The notes: generated from the sequence alone by a model not told the origin. A stretch of 64,000 nucleotides of DNA from Arenibacter hampyeongensis (GCF_002909255.1 NZ_PIOB01000003.1:372001-436000), one strand, 5' to 3'. Shown: positions 19,651 through 29,605, counted from the first letter of the stretch. Translations and numbers: made by a program.

Positions 19651-20450
19651 ATTTGAAAAGAACTTTTAAGCCCTTTTTATTAGTACTGATAGCAATTATT
19701 GGTTTGCAATCCTGTAAGGATAAAAAAGAAAATAAATCCATAGAAAAAGCAGAAGCGACCATGACGGAGCAAGATGGCTTTGTACAGATATTCGATGGAA
19801 AGACACTTGATAACTGGGAAGGAGATCCCAACTATTGGAAGGTAGAAAACGGCAATCTTGTAGGAGAGGTAACCCCTACCACCCTGTTGAAGAACAATAC
19901 CTTTATTATTTGGCAAGGCGGACAACCGGCAGATTTTGAACTGAAGCTCGAATTTCGCATAGCGGAAGCCGGCAACAGTGGTATAAATTATCGCAGTGAA
20001 AAACTCGACACTATTCCATATGCAATGCGCGGCTATCAGGCCGATATTGACGGAAAGATACAGTATACCGGGCAGAACTATGAAGAGAAAAAACGAGCTA
20101 CACTGGCATATCGAGGTGAGAAGGCCATTATCACTTCACAAGAAAACCCTGATGCTCCGGGATCCTTACGTGCCAATGTAGCAAATAATGCTTGGCAGAG
20201 CCGCGAAGTTGTTGAATCTCTTGGCGATTCCGAAGAACTCAAAACAAAAATCAAGAGCGAAGATTGGAACGAAGCCCACCTTATTATAAAAGGAAACCAA
20301 TTACAGCATTACATCAATGGTATTCTAATGAGCGAGGTAATTGACGATGATGCCGTTAACAGGAAACCTTCAGGGTATTTGGGGGTTCAGGTTCATGTAG
20401 GACCGCCGATGAAGGTCGAATATAGAAATATAAGATTGAAGAATTTATAG
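19647..20450 (+). CDS. DUF1080 / 3-keto-disaccharide hydrolase-like lipoprotein
   Basis: 267 residues with a lipobox at Cys23. The DUF1080 fold is recognised by FVQIFDGKTLDNWEG, GNSGINYRSE, the GYQADID segment and the C-terminal SGYLGVQVHVGPPMKVEYRNIRLKNL pattern (quoted here only in part). The family includes hydrolases of 3-keto-glycosides. Beside a periplasmic sugar dehydrogenase this suggests oxidation of a sugar followed by cleavage, but that is an inference. Its ATG overlaps the previous stop, so it is the last gene of a tightly coupled operon. Confidence 0.85.
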   Translation: MNLKRTFKPFLLVLIAIIGLQSCKDKKENKSIEKAEATMTEQDGFVQIFDGKTLDNWEGDPNYWKVENGNLVGEVTPTTLLKNNTFIIWQGGQPADFELKLEFRIAEAGNSGINYRSEKLDTIPYAMRGYQADIDGKIQYTGQNYEEKKRATLAYRGEKAIITSQENPDAPGSLRANVANNAWQSREVVESLGDSEELKTKIKSEDWNEAHLIIKGNQLQHYINGILMSEVIDDDAVNRKPSGYLGVQVHVGPPMKVEYRNIRLKNL

Positions 20451-20536
20451 TGATATCAATGCCTTTCTTTCAAGAATAATAAAGACTGCCCTATAATTGC
20501 TGGCTTCTGTTATAACTTGAAAAATTTAACTACCCG

Positions 20537-20573
20537 AAAAGGGATGAAAATTAAATTTCTCATCCCTTTTTTT
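20537..20573 (+). terminator. Intrinsic terminator of the dehydrogenase operon
   Basis: A perfect 11-bp stem AAAAGGGATGA (20537-20547) / TCATCCCTTTT (20560-20570) runs into a seven-T tract on the plus strand, 87 bases after the DUF1080 stop codon. Confidence 0.85.
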
Positions 20574-20579
20574 ATATTG

Positions 20580-20852
20580 CCAAAAACATGTCAACTCCCC
20601 ACTCCAACTATATAATAAAAATAAATTTCATGACGGTACAGGACATCACAGGATAGGTTATGATGATATAAAGCTTAATTTTGACCAAATCTATTTCAAT
20701 CATAATAATACTTTCTTCTTTGAATAAAAGTATAACTTCCAGTCGCATGGACAACAACTTATATTTGAAATAGATATTGACAACTCTTAATTTATGTACC
20801 AATCACGATAGGCAAATTACACCTGCCTATTAAAAACAAAAAACACCAATAG
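20580..20852 (+). other. Gene-free interval, possibly with a decayed coding stretch
   Basis: Between the terminator and the sulfatase start there is no intact gene. The plus strand shows a coding-looking run FHDGTGHHRIGYDDIKLNF after a short ATG-started frame, then a stop, then KYNFQSHGQQLIFEIDIDNS. This could be a remnant of a secreted carbohydrate-active protein, but it is too short to identify. Confidence 0.25.
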
Positions 20853-22592
20853 ATGACAATAAGAATAATTGTTGTATTACTCTTTTTTGTTTGCGCTATT
20901 CCTCTAATAGCACAAAAAACAACACAAGAACAGCAAACTAAAAAACCCAACATCATCTTTATTTTGACTGATGATCAGCGTTTCGATGCCTTGGGTTATG
21001 CAGGCAACAAACTCATATCCACCCCAGAAATGGACAAATTGGCCAAAGAAGGCACCTATTTTAAAAATGCCATGGTTACTACTCCAATCTGTGCGGCTAG
21101 TAGGGCGAGCATACTGACCGGGTTATACGAACGCACACATAACTTCAATTTCCAGACGGGAAATATTCGAGATTCCTATATGGCAGACTCCTATCCGTCC
21201 ATCTTGAAAAAAAACGGTTACTATACCGGCTTTTATGGTAAGTACGGTGTTCGGTATGATGATCTTGTAAAACAGTTTGATACTTATGAGTCCTATGACC
21301 GTAACAATCAGTATAACGACAAGCGCGGGTATTATTACAAAACTTTGGGCAAAGATACGGTACACCTTACCCGATATACGGGTCAACAAGCTATAGACTT
21401 TATTGCGGACGCCAAAATCGATACTCCATTTTGCCTCTCGTTGAGCTTTAGTGCGCCCCATGCCCACGACTCAGCTAAAGACCAATATTTTTGGCAACAG
21501 GAGTCCGATTTGCTGCTTCAGAACATGGATATGCCTGGACCGGAACTGGGGGAAGACAAATACTTTGAGGCTCAACCAAAATTTGTACGTGACGGATTTA
21601 ACCGTTTACGTTGGACTTGGCGCTACGACACTTCAGAAAAATACCAACATAGCGTCAAGGGCTATTACAGGATGATTTCGGGTATAGACCGTGAAATTGC
21701 CAAGATCAGGGAGGAACTAAGGAAAAAGGGAATTGATAAAAATACTGTGATTATTTTGATGGGAGATAATGGTTATTTCTTGGGTGAGCGTCAGCTTGCC
21801 GGCAAATGGTTATTATATGATAATTCGGTTCGGGTACCCTTGATTGTGTTCGACCCACGCTTAAAAAAACAAAAAGACAGCGATGCCTTGGCATTGAATA
21901 TTGATGTTCCGTCAACTATTCTGGACCTAGCCGGCATTGTACAGCCCGAAACTTGGCAAGGTAAAAGTCTGATGCCAATTGCTAATAATTCCATGAAAAA
22001 CTTTGATCGGGATACTGTTTTGATCGAACATCTTTGGGAGTTTGAAAACATTCCACCTAGCGAGGGTATACGCACCAAAGATTGGAAATACTTCCGCTAT
22101 GTAAATGATAAGTCTTTTGAAGAGCTATATAACTTAAAAGACGATCCAAAGGAGATCCATAACCTTGCACTAGATTCAAAATATAACGCGAAGCTCCAAT
22201 CTTTCCGGGAAAAAACGGACAAGCTTATTCTTGAACTTTCGGATGATTATTCTAAAGGACCGTCCAATTTAATTATTGAATGGATAAGAAACACCACTGG
22301 GGTTACAATTATCGATTCCAAACCGGAATACGGATGGGTGGTCCCAGATGGCGCAATTTCGCAGTCGGCCTATCAAATATTGGTAGCCTCTTCCGAAGAA
22401 AAAATAAATAATAACATTGGTGATGTTTGGAATAGTGGCCAAATAAGAACCAATGCCTCCACAGAAATAGAACATGGAGGGGAGCAGTTGAAAAGTGGAG
22501 GGACTTATTTCTGGAAAGTTCGTATTTGGGACCAGGACAATCGTCTATCACGATATTCCAATAGCCATAACTTTTCTATTGACAATCCATAA
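20853..22592 (+). CDS. Sulfatase fused to the N-terminal domain of a GH78 rhamnosidase (truncated bimodular enzyme)
   Basis: 579 residues. A signal peptide ends near residue 20. The sulfatase core has LTDDQRFD (38-45), the formylglycine motif C-A-A-S-R at 80-84 and FYGKYG. Residues about 470-579 are not sulfatase: [22 protein letters not shown] and [18 protein letters not shown] match the N-terminal beta-sandwich of GH78 alpha-L-rhamnosidases. Reading through the TAA stop in the same frame continues as rhamnosidase-like sequence, so the stop looks premature. The sulfatase module may still be active; the rhamnosidase module is lost (next entry). Confidence 0.88.
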   Translation: MTIRIIVVLLFFVCAIPLIAQKTTQEQQTKKPNIIFILTDDQRFDALGYAGNKLISTPEMDKLAKEGTYFKNAMVTTPICAASRASILTGLYERTHNFNFQTGNIRDSYMADSYPSILKKNGYYTGFYGKYGVRYDDLVKQFDTYESYDRNNQYNDKRGYYYKTLGKDTVHLTRYTGQQAIDFIADAKIDTPFCLSLSFSAPHAHDSAKDQYFWQQESDLLLQNMDMPGPELGEDKYFEAQPKFVRDGFNRLRWTWRYDTSEKYQHSVKGYYRMISGIDREIAKIREELRKKGIDKNTVIILMGDNGYFLGERQLAGKWLLYDNSVRVPLIVFDPRLKKQKDSDALALNIDVPSTILDLAGIVQPETWQGKSLMPIANNSMKNFDRDTVLIEHLWEFENIPPSEGIRTKDWKYFRYVNDKSFEELYNLKDDPKEIHNLALDSKYNAKLQSFREKTDKLILELSDDYSKGPSNLIIEWIRNTTGVTIIDSKPEYGWVVPDGAISQSAYQILVASSEEKINNNIGDVWNSGQIRTNASTEIEHGGEQLKSGGTYFWKVRIWDQDNRLSRYSNSHNFSIDNP

Positions 22593-23082
22593 GCAACCAC
22601 TACAACACCTAACAATTTTCAAATAGATAAAATTAAACCGGTCCAATGCGAAAAAAAGATGATACCTATTTTGTCGATTTTGGGATTTGTATAATTACGC
22701 TATTAAGGCCACAACTTTTAGCGGTCTCTACCTAGCCAGTGACCGTGAGCACGTTCCTTACTAGGCTGACGCCTATTTGAACCAATTGAGCCATTATACT
22801 AATGATTCCGAATATGCCGAAGCTAGATAGAACATTGAATATTATAAGGAACACCCTACCGGGCCTACCGAATGGCAACAGCATTTAACACATATGTTTT
22901 ATGCCGATTATATTTACACGGGCAATACCGAGCATGTCCAAAAATACTACGACTATCTAAAATATAAATCCCTTTATGTGCTGTCGAATCAGGATGGATT
23001 AATAACCTCTACCAAGTTGACTCCGCAATTGATGGTCAATCTTGGATTTCCAAAAATGGTGGTTGTAATCTCCGATAACTAA
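22593..23082 (+). pseudogene. Decayed GH78 alpha-L-rhamnosidase remnant
   Basis: Plus-strand frames joined across frameshifts read [21 protein letters not shown], then [12 protein letters not shown], stop, ADAYLNQLSHYTNDSEYAEAR, stop, [29 protein letters not shown] and [20 protein letters not shown] (each a part). The order matches the catalytic domain of GH78 rhamnosidases, in which a DREY-PYEADAYINQLSHY-type motif and a PTEW motif are typical. Between VDFG and the following block several hundred residues are missing. At least two in-frame stops (TAG at the expected Glu and Arg positions) and a frameshift make it non-functional. It was originally the second half of the upstream sulfatase gene. 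Confidence 0.8.
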
Positions 23083-23172
23083 ACTGCTTTTTTAAATTAA
23101 ACAAAAATAGATGGGTACGATGTCCTATCTAATTTCTATTTAAGCTATTTACGGGAACGTGCCCTAATAATG

Positions 23173-24645
23173 CTAATTGGTATATGGAACCGTACCTGTT
23201 TCATCAACTGGATAGCCCCACTTTTTTATGTATTCCATACCTGGCCGAAATTCATCCCCAGTTTCTTTCAAGCGCTGTGCCAACTGTTTTTCCAAATCGT
23301 CCTGTAAGGAAGTATAGCCCTCATTACCTACCAGGTTGTTTAATTGGTAAGGGTCATTGATATTATCAAAAAGCAACCACGGACCGTTTAAATTCCTGGC
23401 ATAGGTATATTGTTTAGTCTTAATGGCCCTGTACTCCCGACCGCCATGTTTTACTTTGTTCCATTGTCCAAACGGTTGTACGCAGCTTAGCAATGCAACA
23501 TGCCCCACTTGTTCTTTACCTTCCATATAAGGTCTATAATTAATTCCTTCCACAGTGTTCGGTATGGAAATGTCGCATAGACCTAAAAGGGTGGGCATTA
23601 TATCTTCGGAATTCATTAAAGCCTCCCGTTCTCCAGCGGCAATTTTTAATTTTTCAGGAATGTAGTAGAGCATGGGTACCCTTGCGGATTCCTCGTAAGG
23701 TTGCTGCTTTTTATAAGCTCCATGAGAGCCCAGCAAATCCCCATGATCAGCCGTAAAGACAATAATAGTGTTCTCAAACTGCCCCGAATTCTTTAAATTT
23801 CTTATCACCTTGCCAATCATATCATCCAATGCCGCTATATGTGCATAATAACCTGCCAAATCCTCTTTTACCTGTTCTTTAAGACTATCTGGCACATTTC
23901 TACGGAGTTGTATCTTTTCCGGATCAAACCGGTTCCTATATTCCAAAGGAGCAGTATGGTATGGCGCGTGTGGTGTACCATAGGAAAGAATCATCATAAA
24001 TGGATTGTCGGCCGACCTTCTTCCCTTAACATATTCGATCGCCGCATCGGTCTGTTCAAAAGTATCGTATCCGTCCCAAATTTTTCTATTGGGATCTTCG
24101 TTATCATAATACACAGATTCATTATAATCGTGGGTGCATTCATTGCCTTTCCAGAACTGGAATCCCTGTCTCCTATTACCAGGGGCAACATTCTGTAGCC
24201 TTCCATGACCATCCAAATGCCATTTGCCAATGTAGCCAGTATCATACCCTTCCTTGTTAAACACTTTAGCAATAGTAACTGCATTGGTGTCCAGCTGTAC
24301 ATCGTTCATAAAGACCCCATGTGTCAATGGGCGTTGGCCTGTCAAAAGGGACGCCCTAAATGGAGAACATACGGGCATACCTGATACCGCATTTTTAAAA
24401 TTGACGCTTACTGCTGCCAAACTATCCAAGTGCGGAGTATTTATATTGGGGTCACCGGCATAGCCCGTTGCCTGGGCCCGCCATTGATCCGCTAAAAGCA
24501 CCAACACGTTTGGCCTAGAAGTGTTTCGGGGTTCCTCGGCAATTTCCTTTTTTTTCTCATTACAACAAACCAAAGAAACAAGAGTAAACCCCAAGATTAA
24601 ATAATGACGAAAGAGCTCTTGAACTTTATTTTTCATGGATTTCAC
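23173..24645 (-). CDS. Sulfatase, S1 family, lipoprotein
   Basis: 490 residues with a lipobox at Cys27/28. LADQWRAQATGYAG carries the metal ligand, C-S-P-F-R at 93-97 is the formylglycine motif, IGKWHLDG follows near 145 and TADHGDLLGSHG lies in the second half. The C-terminal subdomain is complete. It stands alone on the minus strand, convergent with the rhamnosidase remnant and upstream of it in the same locus. Likely a desulfating enzyme of the same polysaccharide system; regiospecificity cannot be read from the sequence. Confidence 0.93.
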   Translation of the reverse strand: MKSMKNKVQELFRHYLILGFTLVSLVCCNEKKKEIAEEPRNTSRPNVLVLLADQWRAQATGYAGDPNINTPHLDSLAAVSVNFKNAVSGMPVCSPFRASLLTGQRPLTHGVFMNDVQLDTNAVTIAKVFNKEGYDTGYIGKWHLDGHGRLQNVAPGNRRQGFQFWKGNECTHDYNESVYYDNEDPNRKIWDGYDTFEQTDAAIEYVKGRRSADNPFMMILSYGTPHAPYHTAPLEYRNRFDPEKIQLRRNVPDSLKEQVKEDLAGYYAHIAALDDMIGKVIRNLKNSGQFENTIIVFTADHGDLLGSHGAYKKQQPYEESARVPMLYYIPEKLKIAAGEREALMNSEDIMPTLLGLCDISIPNTVEGINYRPYMEGKEQVGHVALLSCVQPFGQWNKVKHGGREYRAIKTKQYTYARNLNGPWLLFDNINDPYQLNNLVGNEGYTSLQDDLEKQLAQRLKETGDEFRPGMEYIKKWGYPVDETGTVPYTN

Positions 24646-24843
24646 TTTGTATATTTTTTTGATGTAATTAATTAAGGTAAAGGCTATTTAAAACACCAAA
24701 GGTTATGTATCATTTTAGGACTATTGACGAGGAGTTATACCAAAAACCAAGCTTGGAAGTTAACAAAAAAGGAATTACTCCCCAGTCATAAAAGCCTATT
24801 CCCAATTTCCAAATCATATGACCGATCGACTATTCTATCTACA

Positions 24844-25335
24844 CTACAGTTCACTCAAGGCGAGCCATTCTACTTTGGTAGCAGGTAATTTTTGGTGTTC
24901 AAGCATTATTTGCCATTTCCCATTCTTTTTGGTCAAGAGGGCATCGAAATGGACAAACCTTTCTGTTCGCTTGCCACTCTCATCCAGCAATTCGTATCTA
25001 AATATACCTTTTTCAAATGCAGTGGTTATGTCGCCTGTGCGCTCGGAAAACCTAAAATTCAAATTTACCTGAGTAAGACCTTTATTCGTTTTTACCAGTC
25101 CATCTTCCCATTTTTTTAATGCCTCCTGCAAGGAATAACAGATCTTGCCTATGTCTGAGACCAAAATACCATCTTCATGGAATGTTGCACCATAACCTAC
25201 GACATCCCCTGCTTCCACAACTTCTTTTACATCATTCCAATAGGCATTGAGTTCGGTTATGCGGTTCTGTGAAATGGCATCACTGGTGAATAACATGAAT
25301 ATCACCACTACTTTTAATATCGTCCTAGTCTCCAT
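24844..25335 (-). CDS. Secreted NTF2-like (SnoaL/DUF4440-type) protein
   Basis: 163 residues with a signal peptide ending near AISQN. The remainder has the small alpha-beta-barrel pattern of the NTF2 superfamily (AYWNDVKEVVEAGDVVGYGA; HFDALLTKKNGKWQIMLEHQ). Members include isomerases, lyases and orphan binding proteins, so a reaction cannot be named. Its upstream region (25410-25676) is a copy of the dgoK upstream region, which suggests shared regulation with that catabolic operon. Confidence 0.7.
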   Translation of the reverse strand: METRTILKVVVIFMLFTSDAISQNRITELNAYWNDVKEVVEAGDVVGYGATFHEDGILVSDIGKICYSLQEALKKWEDGLVKTNKGLTQVNLNFRFSERTGDITTAFEKGIFRYELLDESGKRTERFVHFDALLTKKNGKWQIMLEHQKLPATKVEWLALSEL

Positions 25336-25409
25336 ATAAATCTTTAAATTTTATTCTTAGGTCCTTAAATATAAATTATTTCCCTTCTCTTCAAGAGATA
25401 TCCCCCAAG

Positions 25410-25676
25410 TTCACAGCTTGACCAATGAAACACATTTCCACTTTTTTAATCCCAATAGTAAGATGAATACCATAATTAAGTCCGTAAGCCGCGCTTTATC
25501 CATTTTCAATTATCCGAAAAATACGCTAGTTTCTTTTTCGGCCTTGAAATATATGCAAGAAGCGTGACTTAAATTGGTATTATCTGCCAATACTTGGAAA
25601 ATCACATAATATTGAAATAGCTCAAAGTTATATAAAAAATAAAAATGAGCCATAAATAAGCAATTGGACAAAACAA
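25410..25676 (-). repeat. Duplicated upstream region, copy B (upstream of the NTF2-like gene)
   Basis: This region aligns with 14793-15068. Shared blocks are CAAGTtcaCAGcTTGA (about 25412), CATAATTA..TCCGT (25471), TCCGAAAAATACGCTA (25513) and GCAATTGGACAAAACAAA (about 25659). The position of the dgoK minus-10-like TAATTTTG corresponds to TAATTATG here (25471-25478). Just beyond it, 25676-25765 reads as an open stretch NAEGEHSIASMVLKDTREKY on the plus strand, possibly a gene remnant of unknown type. This entry covers the gene-free interval 25336-25764. Confidence 0.6.
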
Positions 25677-25764
25677 ATTAAAATCGAAGGCAAATCAAAT
25701 GCTGAAGGCGAACATTCCATCGCATCAATGGTGCTCAAAGACACTCGTGAAAAATATGTTCATT

Positions 25765-26637
25765 TTATAATCCGGTCTGGAATATTTTTCGATACTCTCT
25801 TGGTGTCATGCCAACGAATTTCAGAAAACTGGCATTAAATCTGCTTATGGAGTTAAAACCGGCTTCATAAGCAATGGAAGTAATGGGATCAGTAGTGATG
25901 GAGAGTTTTCTTTGTACGTACAATACCCTTTGCTGAATTAGGTAATAAGATAAAGATACGTCAAAAGTCTTTTTAAATATGGCATTGGCATAATCGGAAT
26001 GGATTCCTACAGCATGGGACACATCCGTGACTTTAATTGGTTTTGTGAAGTTTTGGGCAATAAATATGGCCATTTGCTCTACAAGGTTCATTGGGGGCAG
26101 TTCCATCTTGAGCTCCATTTCGTCATTATTCGATTTTTTAAACATCAATCGCTTTAAGTAGGCCTGAATTTCGAGGGCACAAACCTCATTTAGATAGGGC
26201 ATTTTGCTATCCAGGTCAAGTACCCATTGTTTAAACAAGGCTGTCGTTATTTGGAGATTCTGCACAGTTTCAAACATTTGTATCCGCCCCTTAAAGAGTG
26301 TATCCACAAAGGATTTGGACATATTCCATTGAGATATAATCGCAAAGGGAATAGTGATTACGTAGTATGGCGCATCGCCATTGTAATCAACAATTTGGTG
26401 TGGCAGCAATGCCCAGAATACTACAAAGCTGCCCTTTTCCACATGTATTTTTTTGTCATGGATCAAATAAGTGATAGATCCTTCCGGTAAATAATTAATT
26501 TCTATTTCATTATGTCTATCGGGCCTTCGCATGACATTAGGGCGCCATACTTCACAAGTAAGACCATAGGGCGTTAAATCTTCTCTTTTCTCATCGAAAT
26601 GCTTTAACATATAGGAAAATGATAGGTATTTGTTCAA
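25765..26637 (-). CDS. AraC-family transcriptional regulator with cupin-type sensor
   Basis: 290 residues. The N-terminal 140 residues look like an AraC ligand-binding cupin (HNEIEINYLPEGSITYLIHD, KGSFVVFWALLPHQI). The C-terminal 100 residues hold two helix-turn-helix motifs with ITSIAYEAGFNSISRFNASF and GMTPREYRK. It probably senses a sugar and activates nearby catabolic genes. It lies next to duplicated upstream region B, which makes that region a candidate target; this is untested. Confidence 0.9.
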   Translation of the reverse strand: MNKYLSFSYMLKHFDEKREDLTPYGLTCEVWRPNVMRRPDRHNEIEINYLPEGSITYLIHDKKIHVEKGSFVVFWALLPHQIVDYNGDAPYYVITIPFAIISQWNMSKSFVDTLFKGRIQMFETVQNLQITTALFKQWVLDLDSKMPYLNEVCALEIQAYLKRLMFKKSNNDEMELKMELPPMNLVEQMAIFIAQNFTKPIKVTDVSHAVGIHSDYANAIFKKTFDVSLSYYLIQQRVLYVQRKLSITTDPITSIAYEAGFNSISRFNASFLKFVGMTPREYRKIFQTGL

Positions 26638-26679
26638 ATATAGGAAGTATGTGTATAATTACGAGCATATCTTAGCATT

Positions 26680-26840
26680 TTGAAATACAGATATCCGATC
26701 ATTTTAATTTTTGCGTTGTTTGTGAGTAGCCATCAGACTCATTCCCAACAGGAGGATATACTAAGTTATTTGTGCTTACGAATATTGAAAATGGACTGGA
26801 CGATGCTGGGTACATAGTTCGGCTTGACACCTTCGAATAA
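26680..26840 (+). pseudogene. Decayed Sde182/DUF1593-like gene start
   Basis: A TTG-started signal-peptide-like frame (YRYPIILIFALFVSSHQTHS) breaks after QQED. In a shifted frame the sequence goes on as KLFVLTNIENGLDDAGYIVRL and then stops. That block parallels VIVLTDIEADPDDTQSLVRL of the intact gene at 28178 and ILISTDIGGTDPDDNQSMI at 29642. Nothing further downstream to 26986 is recognisable. The interval 26638-26986 otherwise holds only the leader of the pectate lyase gene. Confidence 0.45.
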
Positions 26841-26986
26841 TTTCAAAACTAAGAATCAGTTCCCAACGGGCATAATCGAGTGATAGAATTAGATGACATA
26901 TTGCCGAATACATGAAAAGAGACACTCGAGGATATCAGCCCAATGGCTAAAGACAAAAATGAAAATCATTATCAAAAAATAAAATC

Positions 26987-28099
26987 ATGAAACCTGTTAA
27001 ACTAATTACATTAGCAATTTTGACCCTAACCACAACTGTAGGTTTTGCTCAAAATAAAGCCTCTGACTATCTCAAAATGAGATGGGGGGATGTTGCCACC
27101 GGCATGTCCTTGGAGTGGTATGGGTCTAACGAAGCGCGTTTGGTTGCGGAAAATGTAATACTAAGTCAGAAGGAAATCGGAGGATGGAAGAAAAACAAAG
27201 ACTACCATCATCCCTTTTCAGAATCAGAGAAATCCTATTTTAACAACAACAAGACTGAAATTGGAGCAACTTTCGATAATGGTGCGACTATTACCGAACT
27301 GACCTTTCTTGCCAAAGTACATTCACAAATTAAGGACAATCGGTATAAACAGGCTTTCGAAAAGGGACTCAATTACATCTTTGCTGCTCAATACGAAAAT
27401 GGCGGATGGCCACAGTTTTTTCCTGTACGTAAAGGCAGTGTGGCCTATTCTGGCCATATCACGTATAACGACGATGCTATGGTCAATATCATGAAATTTC
27501 TAAAAGCGATTGCTAAGGACAACAAAGAATATGCCTCACTTCAATTAAGCGCCGGCACAAGGGAAAAAGCTAAAAAAGCGTATGAGAAGGGCATTCAATG
27601 TTTTCTAGATACACAAATAATATATAAGGGCAAACTAGCGGTCTGGTGTGCCCAGCATGACTCGGTGACACTTGCACCAGCAAAAGCCCGTAGTTACGAG
27701 CTTCCTTCGTTTAGTGGTTCCGAATCTGTGGGTATCGTACTATTATTGATGGACATAGATAATCCTTCCAAAGAAATTGTCACTTCTGTAAACGGGGCGA
27801 TACAATGGTTTGAAAATAACCGAATTGAGGGTATAAAAATAGAAACAGAAATCAAAAAAGACGGGGGAAAGAATAGAATTGTTGTTGAAGATAAAAATGC
27901 ACCCACCTTATGGGGACGCTTTTATGATTTAGAAACCAGCACCATATATTTTTGTAGTCGGGATGGTGTCAAAAGAAACTCACTGGCAGACATAAGTGAC
28001 AATCGAAGGAACGGTTATAGTTGGTACACAAATGCCCCAGAAAAGGTGTTAAAAAAATATCCGGAATGGTTGGCAAACATCAAACTACCAAGGAATTAA
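26987..28099 (+). CDS. Pectate lyase, PL10 family
   Basis: 370 residues with a signal peptide ending at VGFAQ. PL10 signatures include GGWKKNKDYHHPF, GATFDNGATITELTFLA, QYENGGWPQFFP, HITYNDDAMVNIM and the C-terminal WGRFYDLETSTIYFCSRDG, followed by RRNGYSWY. The enzyme cleaves de-esterified polygalacturonate by beta-elimination with calcium. In this sulfatase-rich context it may act on a uronic-acid-containing algal polysaccharide instead, but family knowledge supports pectate. It is followed by two DUF1593 proteins on the same strand. Confidence 0.9.
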   Translation: MKPVKLITLAILTLTTTVGFAQNKASDYLKMRWGDVATGMSLEWYGSNEARLVAENVILSQKEIGGWKKNKDYHHPFSESEKSYFNNNKTEIGATFDNGATITELTFLAKVHSQIKDNRYKQAFEKGLNYIFAAQYENGGWPQFFPVRKGSVAYSGHITYNDDAMVNIMKFLKAIAKDNKEYASLQLSAGTREKAKKAYEKGIQCFLDTQIIYKGKLAVWCAQHDSVTLAPAKARSYELPSFSGSESVGIVLLLMDIDNPSKEIVTSVNGAIQWFENNRIEGIKIETEIKKDGGKNRIVVEDKNAPTLWGRFYDLETSTIYFCSRDGVKRNSLADISDNRRNGYSWYTNAPEKVLKKYPEWLANIKLPRN

Positions 28100-28177
28100 T
28101 TAAGGAACATGCTTGACTTTTGCTAAATTTCAAAATAACAATTAATCTATATTTGGAACACCCTTAATATCATTGAT

Positions 28178-29605
28178 ATGAAAACATTTTATTTGTTTAT
28201 TTCCTTTTGTTTAGTTTGCAATACCACAACTTTTGCCCAAATAAATCTAAAAAATAGAGTAATTGTTTTAACCGATATTGAAGCCGACCCCGATGATACA
28301 CAGTCTTTGGTGCGATTGCTGTTGTATTCCAACCAAATTGACATAAAGGGAATTGTCGCAACGACCTCTTGTTGGTTACAGCACAGAATAGCCCCAGAAT
28401 CTATAGAAAGGGTTATTCAGGCCTATGGCAAAGTGCATCCCAACCTTTTAAAACATGAAGCTGGTTTTCCCAAACCGGAAGCATTGGTATCACTTATTAA
28501 AAACGGCCTTCCGGAATATGGCATGAAAGGCGTAGGCGATGGAAAAAATTCAGAGGGTTCCGAGTGGATAATCAAAACATTGGAAGAAAAAGATGATCGC
28601 CCGTTGTGGATATCAGTTTGGGGTGGTGTCAATACTTTGGCCCAATCCCTTGACCAAATTCGGAAAACAAAAAGCAAGAAGGAGGCCCAAAGACTTATCT
28701 CAAAACTCCGAGTCTATACCATCTCTGACCAGGATGATAGTGGTATTTGGATAAGGAACAATTTTCCTGAGCTTTTTTATATCGTTAGTCCGGGAGATTA
28801 TTACGGCACTGCCACCTGGACGGGAATCAACAGCTATATAAAAGGAATAGACAACAGTTTGATCAGTAATCCCTGGATAGCCCAAAACATTCAACAAAAT
28901 CATGGGCCACTAGGCGCTGAATACCCAGATGTTGCATGGGGCGTAGAGGGAGACACTCCGGCATTTTTATCGTTAATACCCAATGGACTTAACGAACCTG
29001 AGCATCCGGAATGGGGTGCCTGGGGTGGACGCTATGAATTATACAAGCCCGATTTCTCAAAAACCAAAAAAGGGAGCTCCATTGTAAAAATTGCTCCTGA
29101 GACCAGGGCAATTTGGACCAATGCGGATGACAATTACACCCCCTACGTTCTTAAGGAATATGGCCGTTCCGTTAAAAGGGATACCATTACATTCAAAGAT
29201 AATAAAGTAACGTTATGGCGCTGGAGGGAAGATTTTCAAAATGATTTTGCCGCCCGTATGGATTGGTGTACCCAAACCTATGAGGAAGCCAACCACCCAC
29301 CAGTTCCCGAATTGACCCATTCCGATCGACTAACAGTAAAATCGGGCGAAGCCTTTAGCCTGGATGCATTTAATTCTACCGACCCTGATGGTGATAATCT
29401 AAGTTATTTGTGGTTCCATTATCCAGAAGAAGGTTCATTTAAAGCAAAAATAGATTTAGGTGCAGAGAATGTTCATATTGTAAATCTTAGGGCCCCGAAA
29501 GTAGAAAAGAAAGAAACAATTCATTTCATTTTAAAGCTAACGGACAAGGGCTCCCCTCCATTGTCAAGATACAAGCGTGTAATTGTTACGGTACTTCCAA
29601 ATTAG
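28178..29605 (+). CDS. Sde182/DUF1593 nucleoside-hydrolase-like secreted protein
   Basis: 475 residues with a signal peptide ending at TTFAQ. The N-terminal 310 residues have the inosine-uridine hydrolase-like fold with VIVLTDIEADPDDTQSLVRL, whose Asp cluster resembles a calcium site. GVNTLAQSLDQI and DQDDSGIWIRNNFPEL follow. The C-terminal 110 residues form a beta-sandwich of the Sde182 type (NSTDPDGDNLSYLWFHYPEE). The family is often listed as cellulose-binding; its enzymatic role is not established as far as I know. It is 78 bases downstream of the pectate lyase and probably co-transcribed. Confidence 0.85.
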   Translation: MKTFYLFISFCLVCNTTTFAQINLKNRVIVLTDIEADPDDTQSLVRLLLYSNQIDIKGIVATTSCWLQHRIAPESIERVIQAYGKVHPNLLKHEAGFPKPEALVSLIKNGLPEYGMKGVGDGKNSEGSEWIIKTLEEKDDRPLWISVWGGVNTLAQSLDQIRKTKSKKEAQRLISKLRVYTISDQDDSGIWIRNNFPELFYIVSPGDYYGTATWTGINSYIKGIDNSLISNPWIAQNIQQNHGPLGAEYPDVAWGVEGDTPAFLSLIPNGLNEPEHPEWGAWGGRYELYKPDFSKTKKGSSIVKIAPETRAIWTNADDNYTPYVLKEYGRSVKRDTITFKDNKVTLWRWREDFQNDFAARMDWCTQTYEEANHPPVPELTHSDRLTVKSGEAFSLDAFNSTDPDGDNLSYLWFHYPEEGSFKAKIDLGAENVHIVNLRAPKVEKKETIHFILKLTDKGSPPLSRYKRVIVTVLPN

